Source: Chionoecetes opilio
Taxonomy: Eukaryota > Arthropoda > Malacostraca > Decapoda > Majidae
NCBI GenBank assembly: GCA_016584305.1
Contig: JACEEZ010018908.1
Location: forward strand, 493,434-557,433
DNA length: 64,000 bases
Reading direction: 5' to 3'
Below the pieces are notes generated by a model, which ran no database searches, had not been told where the DNA came from, and saw only the letters and a program-made list of their open reading frames with translations. The position numbers were made by a program, and so were the translations under genes. The stretch's first letter is position 1. Every line of letters starts with the position of its first letter. Positions 23,701-35,729 of the stretch are shown in pieces.

Positions 23701-26700
23701 CAACCTCCTAGCCATGTCCTGTCACCACCTCGCTATATCCTCCCCACCATAACCTAGCCATGTCCTCCCTCTTATCACCACCTCGCTATATCCTCCCCAC
23801 CACAACCTCCTAGCTATATAATCTGTCACCACCTCGCTATATCCTCCCCACCACAACCTCCTAGGTATATCATCTGTCACCACCTTGCTATATCCTCCCC
23901 ACCACAACCTCCTAGCCATGTCCTCTATCACCACCTCGCTATATCCTCCCCACCACAACCTCCTAGCCATGTCCTCTATCACCACCTCGCTATATCCTCC
24001 CCACCACAACCTAGCTATATCCTCTTATCACCACCTCGCTATATCCTCCCCACCATAGCCTCCTCACTCACCACTACCTGCAAGATTTCCCAGCCCTCTC
24101 ATCCTTGACACTGGATTGTCATTTTAAGTCTATTTTTTCTGTATACATTGCATCCTTAAATGCTTTGCAATGCTTTTATTAGATTTTTTTTTTTTTTTTT
24201 TTATGCATCCCAGGGTAGTACACAGCCAACCCTCATCCCTGCTCTTGAAGGGATTAGTGGGCTATTTTTTCCTTTTTTTCTTTTCCCACCCTAGGCCAGT
24301 CTCCATAATGATGTAAGAAAATAATATGATAATAAAGATTTAATTATTCTGAATGAATTTGTTATATTCATAAGAATTCAATGTCCTTTGCAGCACCAGG
24401 GTGGCAGTGTTCCCCAGGATGAGATGTACGGGGACATGATCTGCAGTCAGTGCCTCCCCAAACACCAGTTCCTTGCCCACTATGTGGGTCTGGCAGGTGA
24501 GAACCAAAACTGCTTCATAGGAATAACTTATTCAACTTGTTCATGGGTGAAGTAAACAGAGAAATTAAAGTAGAAGTCAAATGTTGGTGTAGAGATGAAT
24601 ACAGCCAAATCTTGTAGGTTGTTAACATGCACATTGCATTTTTCACATCATGTACTCTTTTAAAGCTACGCTTTCATCTATTTGATGCCTCTGTTCAATG
24701 TTTTCTTCCTCTACAGTGACTGTTGTAGAGGAGGAGGAAGCAAAAACCAGTCCAGTTGTTGTAGAGGAGGAGGAAGCAAAAACAAGTAAAGTTGTAGCGG
24801 AGGAAGAAGCAAAAACAAGTAAAGTTGTAGCGGAGGAAGAAGCAAAAACAAGTAAAGTTGGCAATGAAAAATCTCCCAATAAGAATACTCAGGTAAGCAT
24901 CTTCAGTAATTCTTTAAAATTTTACTGTATACGTATGTAATTAATCCCTAAGATGTAGCTAAGAGTATAACTAGATTTGCTGGTCCTAGTATGGGGTGTA
25001 AGAATAACTGAACATGAGATGAGATGTCTAGTAACAGAAAACTTGTTGTGACTTAAGATAGTTGTTTAATTTATAATGATATTCTACTTGGGGTATATTT
25101 TCAGGATGAAGTGAAGGAAGATAAAGAAAAAAAAGTTTGTCTGCAAAGTGAGAAGAACCCCACCGAGTCAGAATGCAAGGAAGACGTGAACCAAAATGGT
25201 GCCGAGAAACTAAAAAAATCAGGTAACAAGTCAGTGCACCCTAACCCGCTAGCTGCCAGACCCTATGAAGGAGATTGTAGGAGAGAGGGGCATCGTATAA
25301 TGAGGGAATACTATACTATGAATGATTGGAATGAACTCAGTCATCAGGTGGTCAATGCGGAGTCTATTGGGGTCTTTAAAAGGAGTCTGGATAAATTCAT
25401 GGATAGGGATGAAAGGTGGATGTAGGTAGATTTAAGTAACAGGAACTACCTCGTGTAGGTCTCACGGCCTCTTGTAGTTTCCTTATTTTCTTATGAATAC
25501 TATACCACAATTTACTGGTCTTCTGAAGCACTTTGAATGGGCTGTCGTAGGGGAGCTGAAGCATTAAATATTTGGTATCTTGTAAAACCCATACAAACTC
25601 TTCATTCATCTGGGTGGCATATGTAGGACTTCAAGTGTTCTGGTTGGCCTCTATGCATGGATGTTGATTTGTGTTGTCTGTCAAAACTGTGCGAGACTCT
25701 TGGCAAGCAAAGTTTGTGGCTGTTCAACTGATCCATGATGCAGATTGTCTCTAATAACACTATGTATATGTAGCAGCACGAGGCGTAGGAAAGCAGTCCA
25801 TGGTGAGGGATGCAACAGTCCTGAGTGCTGCATCTTTCAGGCATCCAATGCTGCCCATGTGTGGAGCGAGAATTTTAACCCCTTCACGCCCAGATCTTTC
25901 CTTTTGCTATATATAATCGTCTGTTGTTAGCCATAAAATTACGAAAAGTATCATAATATATACCAAATTCGCTAGTGGGCAAGTATACTAAACAGGTCAT
26001 AGCTATAAAATATTGCTTATATTCACTAAAAATCGTCTATTGGTACTCAAATTACAATGGAAATTACGTTCTGGGTCTCAAGGGGTTAATGCCATACGTT
26101 ACATGTGAAGTGCACGTCAGTGACTCAATGGATGCTGTAGTTTTTAAGGGTTAAATTCTGCCAATCATTTGGAGACTAGAAGCGGCATATTGAAGAAAAC
26201 AAACTATGATTTTAGAAACCATTGATACTTAATATTTGTTCTAGGATTATGAAGTATTTGTATATACAGATACTCATGTTTCCTTTCTTGTATGTAGTTA
26301 CCTTCTTTTTTACTCATTGTTGTTATTTTTTGCAGGATGTAAGCTGACCAGCTTGATAAAGCATACACTGCCGGAGGGAGCTCTGTTTCTAGCAAGTTCT
26401 TGGAGGCAACAGCTGTGTGCTTGTGACAGTTGCAAGGTAATAGTTTTATCATATCCACTGTTTTCATACTTTTACAGTGTTAGAATAGGATAGCCAGAAA
26501 CACTTTTATTTAGGTTTTGTTGTTCCATAGGGTTTATATTGTTTTGTTTGCAGGCTACTTACAAGGCTGAAGAGGTCCTCTTTCTTCTTGATGATGAAGA
26601 CACTGTTAACTTCTATGAAGAGAGTGGCAAGTCACGCCAGCCCAGCAGCAGTGCACCCGTGGAGAGAGAGCTGGAGGCCCTCTCCTCCTTAGACCGTGTG

Positions 26701-27837
26701 GTGCGCACCGAGATGGTTCATGGTAAGTATCATATCGGGTGCCTTGATAGGGTTCCTTAATGTCATGTTATAATTCAACTAGAATACTTTGTATAAAGTA
26801 TTGAAAGTTAGCAACTTGTAATGGCCAGTGCACTCATCTTCTGACTGAGATGTCGAGGGTTTCATTCCCTAGTCAGACAAGACCTTTTGGATTTTTGTTT
26901 TTGTAGACATGTTTGGGAGAAGGCCTTATGTATGAGAATAGATTATTCTTTTCATAGGTATTTCTCTGCTTTATGTTACCATGGGAATTAACACTAAAAG
27001 GAGGCAGTCTTCCAATCCACACACCCTTGTCTCTTGTACTTACCTCCTACAACACGCGGGAAATATAGAGATCAACATTGCCTCGTGTCCCGGGGCTGGC
27101 TGTATGGTTAACTACTGAGGCTGACTGTACCAGAGTAATTTTACCACAATGTATTGAGCTGTAGGGTCATCACACCCCTACGTTGCAAATTTGAAATTTG
27201 TAAATTTATTAGTTTTTTTGTGAAATGAAATTTTTTTTGAGAGAGGGGTGGGGGGGGTTAAGAATATATTTCTTGAAGTTTAAATCCAATTGTAGCATTG
27301 TTGTTTTGCGTGCTTAGAAAGTGTGAATTGCAAATTGTTTTCAGTGTTGAGTGAGTAAGGTGGTCTGTATGGTGCCAGCCCACGTGTTGGGGAGGAGGCT
27401 GGATGTGGGAATAGAATAATGATCATTACTTATGCATTCCTTGGTCAGTCCTCTCAAGCAAGCTATACTATGTCATTCCTACACTTTTTTAACCACATTG
27501 TTCCTCATACATGCACACCGTCTCACTTATACTTTTGTTCCCAAACGCTTCATTTCCAGTGCATCTATCCTTTTCCTTGACCACGGACCATTGCAACCAT
27601 ACAGAATAATTAGCATGTTAATCTCAAACTTAGTATTAGATCAAAATTGATGTATTGGTAATGCCAACCTGTGTTTCAGAGTACAACAACTTAAGTACAT
27701 CACTCCGAGAATACCTCAAAAAGTTTGCCGAGAGCAAGAAGGTGGTGCGGGATGAAGACATCAAAGAATTCTTTACTCAGCTGGCAGCCAACAAGAAGCA
27801 AAAACCAAACTCAATCCCTAAGCTGTTTTGCAGATGA
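18879..27837 (+). CDS. UBR7: UBR7 E3 ubiquitin ligase (UBR box, PHD)
   Basis: Putative E3 ubiquitin ligase of the nucleus; the family recognises substrates through a UBR box and, in vertebrates, monoubiquitinates histone H2B. Ten coding exons: 18879-19010, 21496-21635, 22526-22586, 22745-22894, 24394-24496, 24717-24892, 25105-25222, 26336-26436, 26554-26722, 27680-27837; 1308 nt, 435 residues (vertebrate proteins ~425). Phases agree throughout. The N-terminus is acidic (MVELLQEEEER). Residues ~40-111 form the UBR box (ACMTC, CLACSYHCH, RCDCGNSKF). Residues ~130-190 form the divergent PHD finger (YCTCQRPYPDPEDPNEDEM, CCLCEDWYHG, ICSQCL). Residues ~196-293 are an acidic low-complexity linker with an internal repeat. 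The C-terminal domain (CACDSC, LFLLDDEDTV, EYNNL, DIKEFF) is the conserved UBR7 tail. Intron 2 is GC-AG. The start has a good context (gcagccATGG). Confidence 0.96.
19015..19975. repeat. CATAC/30-bp minisatellite in UBR7 intron 1
   Basis: Begins just after the exon 1 donor. The regular 30-bp unit is cataccataccataccagcc plus tccccacagc, with later copies varying the number of catac steps and tcaccac for tccccac. Long open frames on both strands (up to 361 codons continuing exon 1) are by-products of low complexity. Confidence 0.97.
19984..20070. repeat. Small hairpin element (MITE-like)
   Basis: An 87-bp segment with inverted ends GGAACTGTCGCCGA..TAGGAA and TTCCTA..TCGGCGACAGTTCC, sitting at the end of the CATAC minisatellite. 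A partial end (cgacagttccat) recurs at about 20312. Confidence 0.7.
20326..20716. repeat. 20-bp minisatellite in UBR7 intron 1
   Basis: About 19 copies of ataccagcctcaccacaacc with the variant ataccaccaacatcacaacc. It is related to the CATAC array 350 bp upstream, so the two were probably one array before insertion of other sequence. A short (ATA)n follows at 20719-20742. Confidence 0.95.
21720..21920. repeat. Probable SINE fragment
   Basis: Contains gatcaatctttgggtaaagc and tgggacctcgcacacc, which resemble gaccgatcttggtaaatttg and ggacctcacaccc at 50948-50978. It also has atctagtcatgagtggggct. Treated as a dispersed SINE-like repeat in UBR7 intron 2. Confidence 0.35.
22926..23138 (-). repeat. 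TTAA-flanked MITE, copy 8
   Basis: Full-length minus copy only ~30 bp after the UBR7 exon 4 donor. Its first bases are thus close to a live splice site. Confidence 0.93.
23340..24065. repeat. Minisatellite in UBR7 intron 4
   Basis: Repeats of about 46-50 bp built from caccacctcgctatatcctc, cccaccacaacctcctagcc and atgtcctctat, with several deletion variants. About 15 copies. Confidence 0.95.
25290..25500 (+). mobile_element. LINE 3' fragment in UBR7 intron 7
   Basis: Begins shortly after the exon 7 donor. The frame reads MNDWNELSHQVVNAESIGVF then KRSLDKFMD and a stop at 25423-25425; the 'VVNAES..FK..LD' ending is the usual C-terminus of CR1/Jockey-type LINE polymerases. A ~70-bp 3' UTR follows (aggaactacctcgtgtaggt, cacggcctcttgtag) and ends in cttattttcttatga. 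Same family as 16683-16805. Confidence 0.75.
25875..26089 (-). repeat. TTAA-flanked MITE, copy 9
   Basis: Full-length minus copy in UBR7 intron 7, with a few small insertions (cttttgctatatata). Confidence 0.93.
26810..27150. repeat. Probable tRNA-derived SINE in UBR7 intron 9
   Basis: Has a box-B-like gagggtttcattccc at about 26852-26866 preceded by aatggccagtgcactcatct, then a tail region with tttgggagaaggccttatgt shared with 4970-4990. Boundaries are approximate. Confidence 0.4.
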
Positions 27838-28784
27838 ATCTTCAATGCATGACGGTATGATTTATCAAATCAAGAAGTTTTATGATTAAGATGAAATAAC
27901 ATGTTCAGTAGTTGTTGTAGGTGCAGTGATAATTCAAAATCAGATATTGATGTTGCTCAAGTCAACATGGATTATTTAATTTATTACAGTAAGATGCCCT
28001 TAGAATTAGACTCCCATTAAAGTACAATATTTTGAAACAATGGAAAATTCAATTGGAGCAAGCTTTGGTTGGCAAAATGCTTGCTGGTGGCTGGGATTCG
28101 ACCCTTGAACAACAAATACAAAGAGTAAGTGTTGCTGATAGCCTTCAGTGATAATTGATGGCCCAGGCAAACTGTCAGCCTGCTAATTCACTGCACCATC
28201 AGCCAAAAACCCTCGAAGGTCAGTCTATACCCAGCTTGTGGTCAAAGCCGCATGATGCTTTAGGTGTCAAGCATTTAATCCTGGGATGCTAGTGTTAGTA
28301 GTGTCATGTCCTGCTTGTGTCAGTTTGTTCCTGTATTCAATGTTTACTTTCTGCTTGACTTCAAAGGCAAACTCAAGAGACACAAAGAAAGAAAATAAGT
28401 GCCTTTAAAGCCTGTTTATAGAAATGACTCGTACCCTCCTAATCTTCTCCTCATGCTAAGGGAAAACAAATAAGCTAAGGACAGGAAGAATTCATGTAAC
28501 AATTTTTTTCTCTTCTTTTTCAATATCCCAAAATTGGCTACAAACATCAAAATTTATTCCTATCCTTTTATTGTAAGGTCAGGACAGTCCGTCAAAGCTC
28601 ACCAACAAATAGAAAGATGATAGATTTTTTCAGTTCGACTCTTACGTGGCCTGTCTCCTCATTTAGATAAGTTTGTAACATTTCCAGTATTTTTAAACTT
28701 CCTTTCTTGGAGCTCCACTTTCTCTTGTTATAGCAATGTTCATTATTCCATATACATTTCCAGTTTTTTATACTTTAAGGACTG

Positions 28785-28790
28785 AATAAA
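28785..28790 (+). terminator. Candidate UBR7 polyadenylation signal
   Basis: AATAAA hexamer ~950 bp past the UBR7 stop. The most canonical candidate before the SINE. Confidence 0.35.
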
Positions 28791-28920
28791 GAATCCAAAC
28801 TACCACCACTGTAATAACTTGCATTTTGAAATACAGCTGGGAATGCTACTGTGAATTTCTATATTATGAACGGTTTAGTTAAGATGTTAAAACACCTATG
28901 AAAGACTCTTGGCTGCATTG

Positions 28921-29127
28921 GTGAGAACCCGTTACCCCAGGACACGCTGCTAGTGTGAAATCTCAGTTACTACAATTCCTTTCCCCAGATACCCATTTAT
29001 CAACCCCAAAAGGGGGGGATTAGAACAGCTGGTTTGGCTGGTCGCCGACTTGCCCTGGCCCGGATTCAAACCAAGGCCCGCAGATTCGTAGCTAGGCGCG
29101 CTAGCCACTACACCACTGAGGCGACAA
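28921..29127 (-). repeat. tRNA-derived SINE
   Basis: On the minus strand the head reads CTCAGTGGTGTAGTGGCTAG (box A region) and, ~40 nt on, CCTTGGTTTGAATCCGGGCC (box B). A body follows with TACCCATT-type core sequence. The tRNA-like part lacks pairing acceptor ends, so it is a SINE and not a tRNA gene. Confidence 0.65.
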
Positions 29128-29401
29128 AGTTTAGTTTGCTAAGCTACCATAGAAAAGGCCTTTCACTTCACTGAAAAACTTTGAAAAGCTTATCACTGGC
29201 ATACTATCCCAGCCCCGCCTAAATAATGTATGCCATAAATTAAATACCAGATTTATCCCCACTCCTGTTATTCAGTCTTCTACTATACCACTGAATTCAT
29301 GTTAGCACTTACACTACCTCAACAATTGGTGGCTACGAAATATAACAATCTCTCAAAGATCACAACTGAATTAATGATACCATATTACTGTATGGAAAAG
29401 T

Positions 29402-29407
29402 TTTATT
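29402..29407 (-). terminator. Candidate TRAP-alpha polyadenylation signal
   Basis: AATAAA on the minus strand, ~505 bp past the TRAP-alpha stop codon. Confidence 0.35.
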
Positions 29408-29912
29408 TATCCTTATAGGCATATTTGAAAATATTTCTTACAAACTGGTGATCATGTAAAAAGCAAAGTAAATCTTAACGGTAAACTTTTCCACATCCCC
29501 ACCACTCACTAATGCCCCCAAGGCAATCTTTAGATGTGATCACTTACTACAAGGAAGAAAATGAATGTAAATGAATGTTGTGAGCAGATGGCAACTAAGT
29601 CACCACACCTGAAGATCACCCTGGGGGCCCTAGTGTATAGTGGCCGGGGGCGGGGTGCAAAGTAACAACATGAGCCACAATACTGAGAATCTACTGCAAG
29701 AGAGAACGTCTATGAAATCTAAGAGTGATGAAACCATCACCAGTAACACCACATCCCATGTAATCAACAATACAAAATCACACCTGATGTTATCATTATT
29801 CTTCCAATTTGAATCTGTGAGCTGCTTTCTTTCTTCCATACCATCAAGCTTCTCAAGCTGATGGTTATTTGAAGCAGTTAACTGGACATAATCCTTAGAA
29901 AGCTCATAAGCT

Positions 29913-32900
29913 TTACTTAGAACTAGCGACACGCTTAGCCTTCCTTGTCCTTGGTGACGTCCGGGGAGTTTTCTCTGCAAGTGTTAAAAATGCATTAGTC
30001 ATGTTCTGATGTCCCACTTTGCCCCAAATGGGAGAACTCAAATCATACACACAAATGTAAGCATTAACCCCTTCACACCCAGATCTTTCCTTTGCTATAT
30101 AAAATTGACTTGTTATCCATAAAATTACGAAAAGTGAATGAATATACATACCAAATTGTGGACAAGGATACTAAACAGGTCATATCTCTAAAATATTGCT
30201 TATATTCACTAAAGTGTCTAATAGTAGCCAAATTACAATGGAAATTACGTTCTGGGCCTCAAAGGGTTAAATACTATTTGCTTCCTTATCCTTTTTACAT
30301 GTTGACTTTCCAAATTGACCCTCTAGCTCATAGAGATGAACCTCTAATCACAGGCGTAACTATAAAAAATCCTACTTATTTGCTGTCAGGTATGGTTAAG
30401 TATATTTGTGCTACAGTGTGTTTGGGTTATTCAAAGAGTGAATACTATCGGGTGAACACGAGTGGTAGGTTTCTATCAATGTTTGGTGGAAAGATTAGGT
30501 CAAGGAAGCAATAGATCAGAAGGGAAGCAAGTCTTGACATGCTTCATAATTTTATGTTCCCAAAACTCTTGAAGACTGTACACAGCAGGTAAGGGAAACC
30601 AGAAGAGTATGTAGAATGTAAAAGTGAGTGAAATGGGTGATCAAACAAATTGGGAAAAAAATAAAAGGAAATGGATCGAACAATGGAAAGTAATAAGTGA
30701 AGGATAATGGTGGAAATATGCTGAGCGAAAATGAACGAGTTAAAAAATCACTCCAGCCATCATCTTTCACTCTTCATAGACTTACTATTGATCTCATTGA
30801 GGACTTCCTTAGGCAGCCAGTCGTAGTCCACGTCATCACGCTTGCTGGTGCCAACTTCCACGACAGCTTTCTTGCTTCCCTTCTTGCGGCCGAATGAGGA
30901 GAGAAAGTGATGCCCGGCCACAAGCAGCAGCACACTGAAGGCCAGCATGAACACATACAGGAAGAAGGTCTCGCCATCCATGCCCTCGTCAAGCTCAACA
31001 ATACTCACTGTCTGATTGAAAACAGCTTCCAAAAAGTCATTGCCATCCTGGAAGGAGAAATCAGATCACATTTATATTTATGAACACAAATAAAAATATT
31101 TGTAAAATCAGTATCTGACAATGGCATAGCCTCTGTAAGTCAGTAAAACAGTCCAGTGCATGACATATAAAACTTAAGTTACTAATATTTCAATTTCTCT
31201 GTGTTAAGCACCAAATCTGCTCAGATTGGGAAATGGGTTAAGAGATTTCAGCATGTTAAGAACTAGAATATTGTTTACTAACAGCATCATGATAGGCAAG
31301 ATTAACAGTGAGTCCAAGTGGCCGTGCAGCAAAAGCCTCCGCAGGGTAGAAGGAGTACATGACGGTAGCCTCCTGGCGGGGCTTGACAGCACGATTGTAG
31401 GGAATGGCAGTGAAGTTCTGAATGTAGAAATTGAAATCCATAGGGTAGCGGAAGGAGGCGTCAATGGCGTCCAGAGTGAAGTCCCTGTCTCCATTGTTGG
31501 TGAATCCTACAAGGAACTCTACCAGCTTTCCAGCAGGAAGTTCTATAAAGACAAATAAGCAACGCGTTGGTAACAAATTTCATGAAGCTTACATTAAGAT
31601 TTTTGCACACACATGTATATCTTTGTTGTGTTGGTGAAACATACAACAGCCTGTTCATCTGACAGCACAGAGTTAAGAAGGGACTAATGACTTTCAGAAG
31701 AAAACGGAAAAACTTATTAACAGTTGAAACTTTATGGCTAAATACTACCAAATCTTGTCTGTTCTATAAGTAAATAGGAATGTCCTACGTCATGACATCG
31801 TGAAGTAGTTGTCATTCACTATTACTGTTGTACAGACATTAATATTTAGTCTGATTAATATAAAGTTCAATTTGTGAATACAGGCACTCTTAACAGACTT
31901 TTAAATTCCATATCTTAAGAGATACATACAAACCTAACCTAAATACAAATTGAGGTTTTCACTGATATTAAATCACTCCATCACACTTCAGAAGCACTGG
32001 AGTAGAGCCAGTGGTGATGGTAAAAGCAAGAAACATTAAACTAAATCAAATATGCCTTGTAAAATCTACTGTTAAGTATCATTAGTATATGTGTAGTATA
32101 CAAAAAGTTTTTTTTACTATGTAGCTACAGTATTCGGTATAAACAAAAGTAACTAACTTTAACGAACTAGAGATATATAGTTGAGTTGGGGTGAGCGAAA
32201 TCCAAATTGAGGATCATTGCCTCCCTTCCGCTCCTGGGGTCAGTTGAGGCAAAGACAATAGTGCAACAACAACTGCCTAGGTTCTATCTGTGTTTTCTCA
32301 TTTCCATGTCACTTGCCTCTCTTCAGTGGGCACTATGACAGATACAATGCTGAAGAACTATACCTACCCTTCTCTTTCGGTATCTCTATTAGCTCCCCTG
32401 ATAATCCTGCACTCCTGTGTGTGTGTGTGTGTGTGTGTGTGGTGAGTTTGTGCTGGTATAAACCCTTGCTTAAAGATACCAGGAAAGGCATTCAAGACTA
32501 TTCTGTATAACAGCATTTCATAATACAAATATAGTACTGTATTATACATTGTTTTCAAATCAATAAATTTATACAAATTTATGGCATTCAAAAGCAGAGC
32601 AACTTTCTCTGTTAAACACAATGTGTGGTGCTGAGCAGCTGCTCCTAAATGACACATACAAACCAAAACAACCTTAATCAAGAGGCAACTCACCTGTGCC
32701 AGCGCCCACAGGCTTGGTGAAGAACATGATGGTGTCAACATCAGGGGAACCTTTAGCAGCAGCTGCCTCTTCATCCTCTTCCTCTTCCCCTCCATCAGCT
32801 GTTTCCACTTCTGCTCCAGTTCCATCATCCACATTTACTTCATCATCATCAGACAGTTCATCCTCCTCTCCTTCCACCTCATCTTCCTGAGCCCATACTC

Positions 32901-34457
32901 TCATTTGTCCTGCAGCCAAATAGTTGATATATTAGTAGACTTCTGGAATCACCTATAGTCATACTGCATTCATGCTGTGCAAACATAAACAAGAAACTTT
33001 TGAGCAGGATTCAATTCTTTTTTTTTATCCATGTTAAAACCCGCTAAGTAAAATCTCAGCATGTAATACTCTCATTTCTCTTTCACATCTTCCCTGAAAA
33101 GAAATTTCACATATTTCCATCATATAACTGATCTACAACAAATTCCTACTGCTCAAACTAAACTGCCATTGGCTCTTTAATGCATCCTGTCCTTCCTGAC
33201 TTCAAACTCATGGAAAGATTATGCTAGGGTGAATTTTTTGTTCCTTTAAAAATATATTTCAACAGATTAGTATATACTATAAAAGAGAAGAAACTGACAT
33301 ACAAGTATGATGATTCTACATAAATCTAAGTGTTTTTGCAAGACATCAGACTATCCCATTTTAATTTCAGTCAGTGATAATTTCAGGAATATATCACTAA
33401 TTTCAAGTTCTTAACCATTTTTTAAAATCATATTTGCCAGGTTTTGTTGGGATATTCCAAAATTTTTTTGGTTACCAGAGGGTAATAATATCTCTACTAC
33501 ATGCTCGATCATGAATTATACAGAAAACATAAGTATCAAGGCCAGGGTGTAAATGCAGTTATAACTAATACACGATCGGTGGTTTTAAGTATCCTGAAAG
33601 TTTTGATCTCATCATAAGGAGAGGAGTATTTCTTACCCCTACAACAGCAGTCGAAAATGAAATATAACAAGGGGGGTCTGGGGGTTAGGTTACTTAATCA
33701 ATGCCTAGGTTAGGTTAGTGAAATAGCAGGAGGGTCTTGGGAGGGCACAGCCACCCCAGTTATGTTAGGAGAGAATTGGTTGAAACTGCAAATTTACCAA
33801 GGCCAGCAGTGAGAACCCAGTTCTCTTCCATAATTATCAAAAATACATCATGGAAGACACATGGTTATTTATAGTCCACAATTGAACAACCCAAAGAGTA
33901 AACCCAGGTTTGGTCCCGTCAGTGTTAATGACAGTAACACTGAGTCACTGGCCTATAACCAGGTGAGCGTTACTACTCATTTCACTACCAGATTCGCCAG
34001 TTACCTGCTGGGAATTCTATTAATCTATATCTTTCGCTCACATTGTAGTACTCATAGGTGAAGCCTATTTTGAGCACCTGTCTGGGGAGCATATGCACCT
34101 CCCTGCCAGCATTGGGCGGGGGGAATTAACAGGAAATCGAAATCAGAGTTTGGGACAGTGACCTGACAGCCCGCCGGTGGCCAGCTGTCATCTGGCTTGT
34201 GCCTCCATAGGATACCACTGCCACAATATATATGAGCAGGCCATCGTATTGGACCAGCTACGGAGTTAGGGTTTCACAACTAGAGCATATTTTATGGACA
34301 GAGACCAATCATAATGATGGAAAATCTGTAAATCAAATATGAAGCTTTCTTTTGGTAAATCATGAAAAATCCTGTGCTTACCTCCATCCGTTATGGATAC
34401 GATGACTGGGAGGACCAGGAATAACAGAAAGAGAAGCTTTTTCAATCCACCCAACAT
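29913..34457 (-). CDS. SSR1: Translocon-associated protein alpha (TRAP-alpha)
   Basis: Subunit of the ER translocon-associated (signal sequence receptor) complex that aids insertion of secretory proteins. Five coding exons in transcript order: 34382-34457, 32694-32909, 31283-31542, 30786-31047, 29913-29974; 876 nt, 291 residues (vertebrate ~286). Phases agree and all introns are GT-AG. Residues 1 to about 22 are a signal peptide (KKLLFLLFLVLPVIV). About 34-75 is a strongly acidic lumenal stretch (EGEEDELSDDDE), Ca-binding in the family. About 85-205 is the lumenal beta-rich domain with N-glycosylation sequons NFT (140) and NQT (195). Residues ~212-233 are the membrane span (FLYVFMLAFSVLLLVAG), followed by a basic cytosolic tail ending KAKRVASSK. 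The ATG at 34457 was chosen because the signal peptide starts there; an in-frame upstream ATG at 34559 would add 34 polar residues in front of it. Confidence 0.96.
30064..30270 (-). repeat. TTAA-flanked MITE, copy 10
   Basis: Full-length minus copy in the last TRAP-alpha intron, with small deletions in the middle and ending caaagggTTAA. Confidence 0.92.
32417..32441. repeat. (GT)n microsatellite
   Basis: Short (GT)12 in TRAP-alpha intron 2. Confidence 0.9.
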
Positions 34458-35663
34458 GTTGCAAAGGCTACACACACACACGATATGAAGGAGAAAGTCG
34501 TCACCGCCTCGCCGGTCCGTCGCCACGCCGCCTGGTGTCCTCCGGTGCACCAACACCAAAATACCACGCTGCCAAAGCTCACCTGAAAATTATTTTGACT
34601 TTAGTTTATCTACGCACTTAATACGTATATGGGACTCATATTTAATTTCATGATTATTATTTTTTATCAATTTAATCATTTTATTAGTTGTATTCATGCC
34701 TATCCCAGGTATGCGTGTGTGGTGATGTGGTGAGGGGGCGCCAGGCAGGCCAGCCACACCACCAACGTGGAACTCTCGCTGCCAACACACGCCACACAGC
34801 GGTGGTGGATTTTTTGTTTAATTTGTTTGACAATAAAAGATAATGGAAACAAATAAAATTGTTAATAATTTAGAAGGGTAAGAGAAGTGAAAAGAGGACA
34901 ATAATACGGCAAGAAAGGACGATCACCAGCAGAACATCAGAGTGCCGATCACAAGGCGATAGGCTATGTAGCTACTCCCAAATCGAAGAAATTGCAAAAA
35001 TCCATTTATTTAGGTATTCCACATCACCACCTGAACCAAAGAGAAAGGGATATAAATAATAAGATATAAGACAGATATACAGAGAAGCAGCCAAAAATAA
35101 TATCAAGGATCGATCGAGTGTCGATGTTAAAACCCCCATCACCACGTACAGTACCACCCATGCCCTCGCTACTTTGCTGCTACTGAGAAAGTACACCATT
35201 TGTCTGCAGATACCCATGCTAGCTACAATGTAGTTCCAGAAAAGTGGAAAATAGTCTTGCAGAGTGCGTAGTTCAGTGTGTACACGCATCTAACCACAGT
35301 ATACGTACTACATTTATTAGTAAGAATTAATGCACTGCGCGTCATTAATTGATGTCATGTTTTCAAATTCACTATCATGCAAAACTTGAATGACAAACTT
35401 ACAAAGGGTGCAATTAGAGTAACACTTTGGGAGAGAAAGATGCAGCAAACCTTGTCTCAGCAACCTTCAGATTTTTTTTTCCAAATGAAATGAACCACTT
35501 TTGATGGGTTACGAAAGGGAATATCGGACAACAGCAATAACTAATTAACTACCTAGGTAGCTGATGAAAGCTCTTCTCATTTTCATAGACATGTTGAGGA
35601 CGAGATAGACATACACTGAGCCTTGGGTTGCGTATGCAGAAACAAAGTTATTCTATGACACTA

Positions 35664-35729
35664 GATGAATTATTCATCATCATCATCTTGATCATACACA
35701 TTGATCAAGATGATGATGAATAATTCATC
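35664..35729. repeat. Long hairpin (inverted repeat)
   Basis: Arms of about 29-32 bp (GATGAATTATTCATCATCAT... against ...ATGATGAATAATTCATC) around a ~7-nt loop. The left arm has one more ATC than the right. Likely origin is a fold-back of an (ATC)n tract. Confidence 0.9.

Larger units (their letters stand above)
27838..29912. other. Convergent intergenic region with both 3' UTRs
   Basis: UBR7 (plus) and TRAP-alpha (minus) end toward each other. Candidate poly(A) signals are AATAAA at 28785-28790 (plus) and its complement at 29402-29407 (minus), leaving ~0.6 kb between them that holds a SINE. No further gene is seen. Confidence 0.5.

Noticed and set aside
25111..25425. Long version of UBR7 exon 7 (104 codons)
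   Set aside because: The donor at 25223 is canonical, gives correct phase to exon 8, and the continuation is a LINE C-terminus.
30092..30514. 140-residue frame in the TRAP-alpha intron
   Set aside because: Begins inside a MITE and has no family resemblance.
34266..34559. Upstream ATG (34559) as the TRAP-alpha start
   Set aside because: It would put 34 polar residues before the signal peptide; the ATG at 34457 starts right at the hydrophobic leader.
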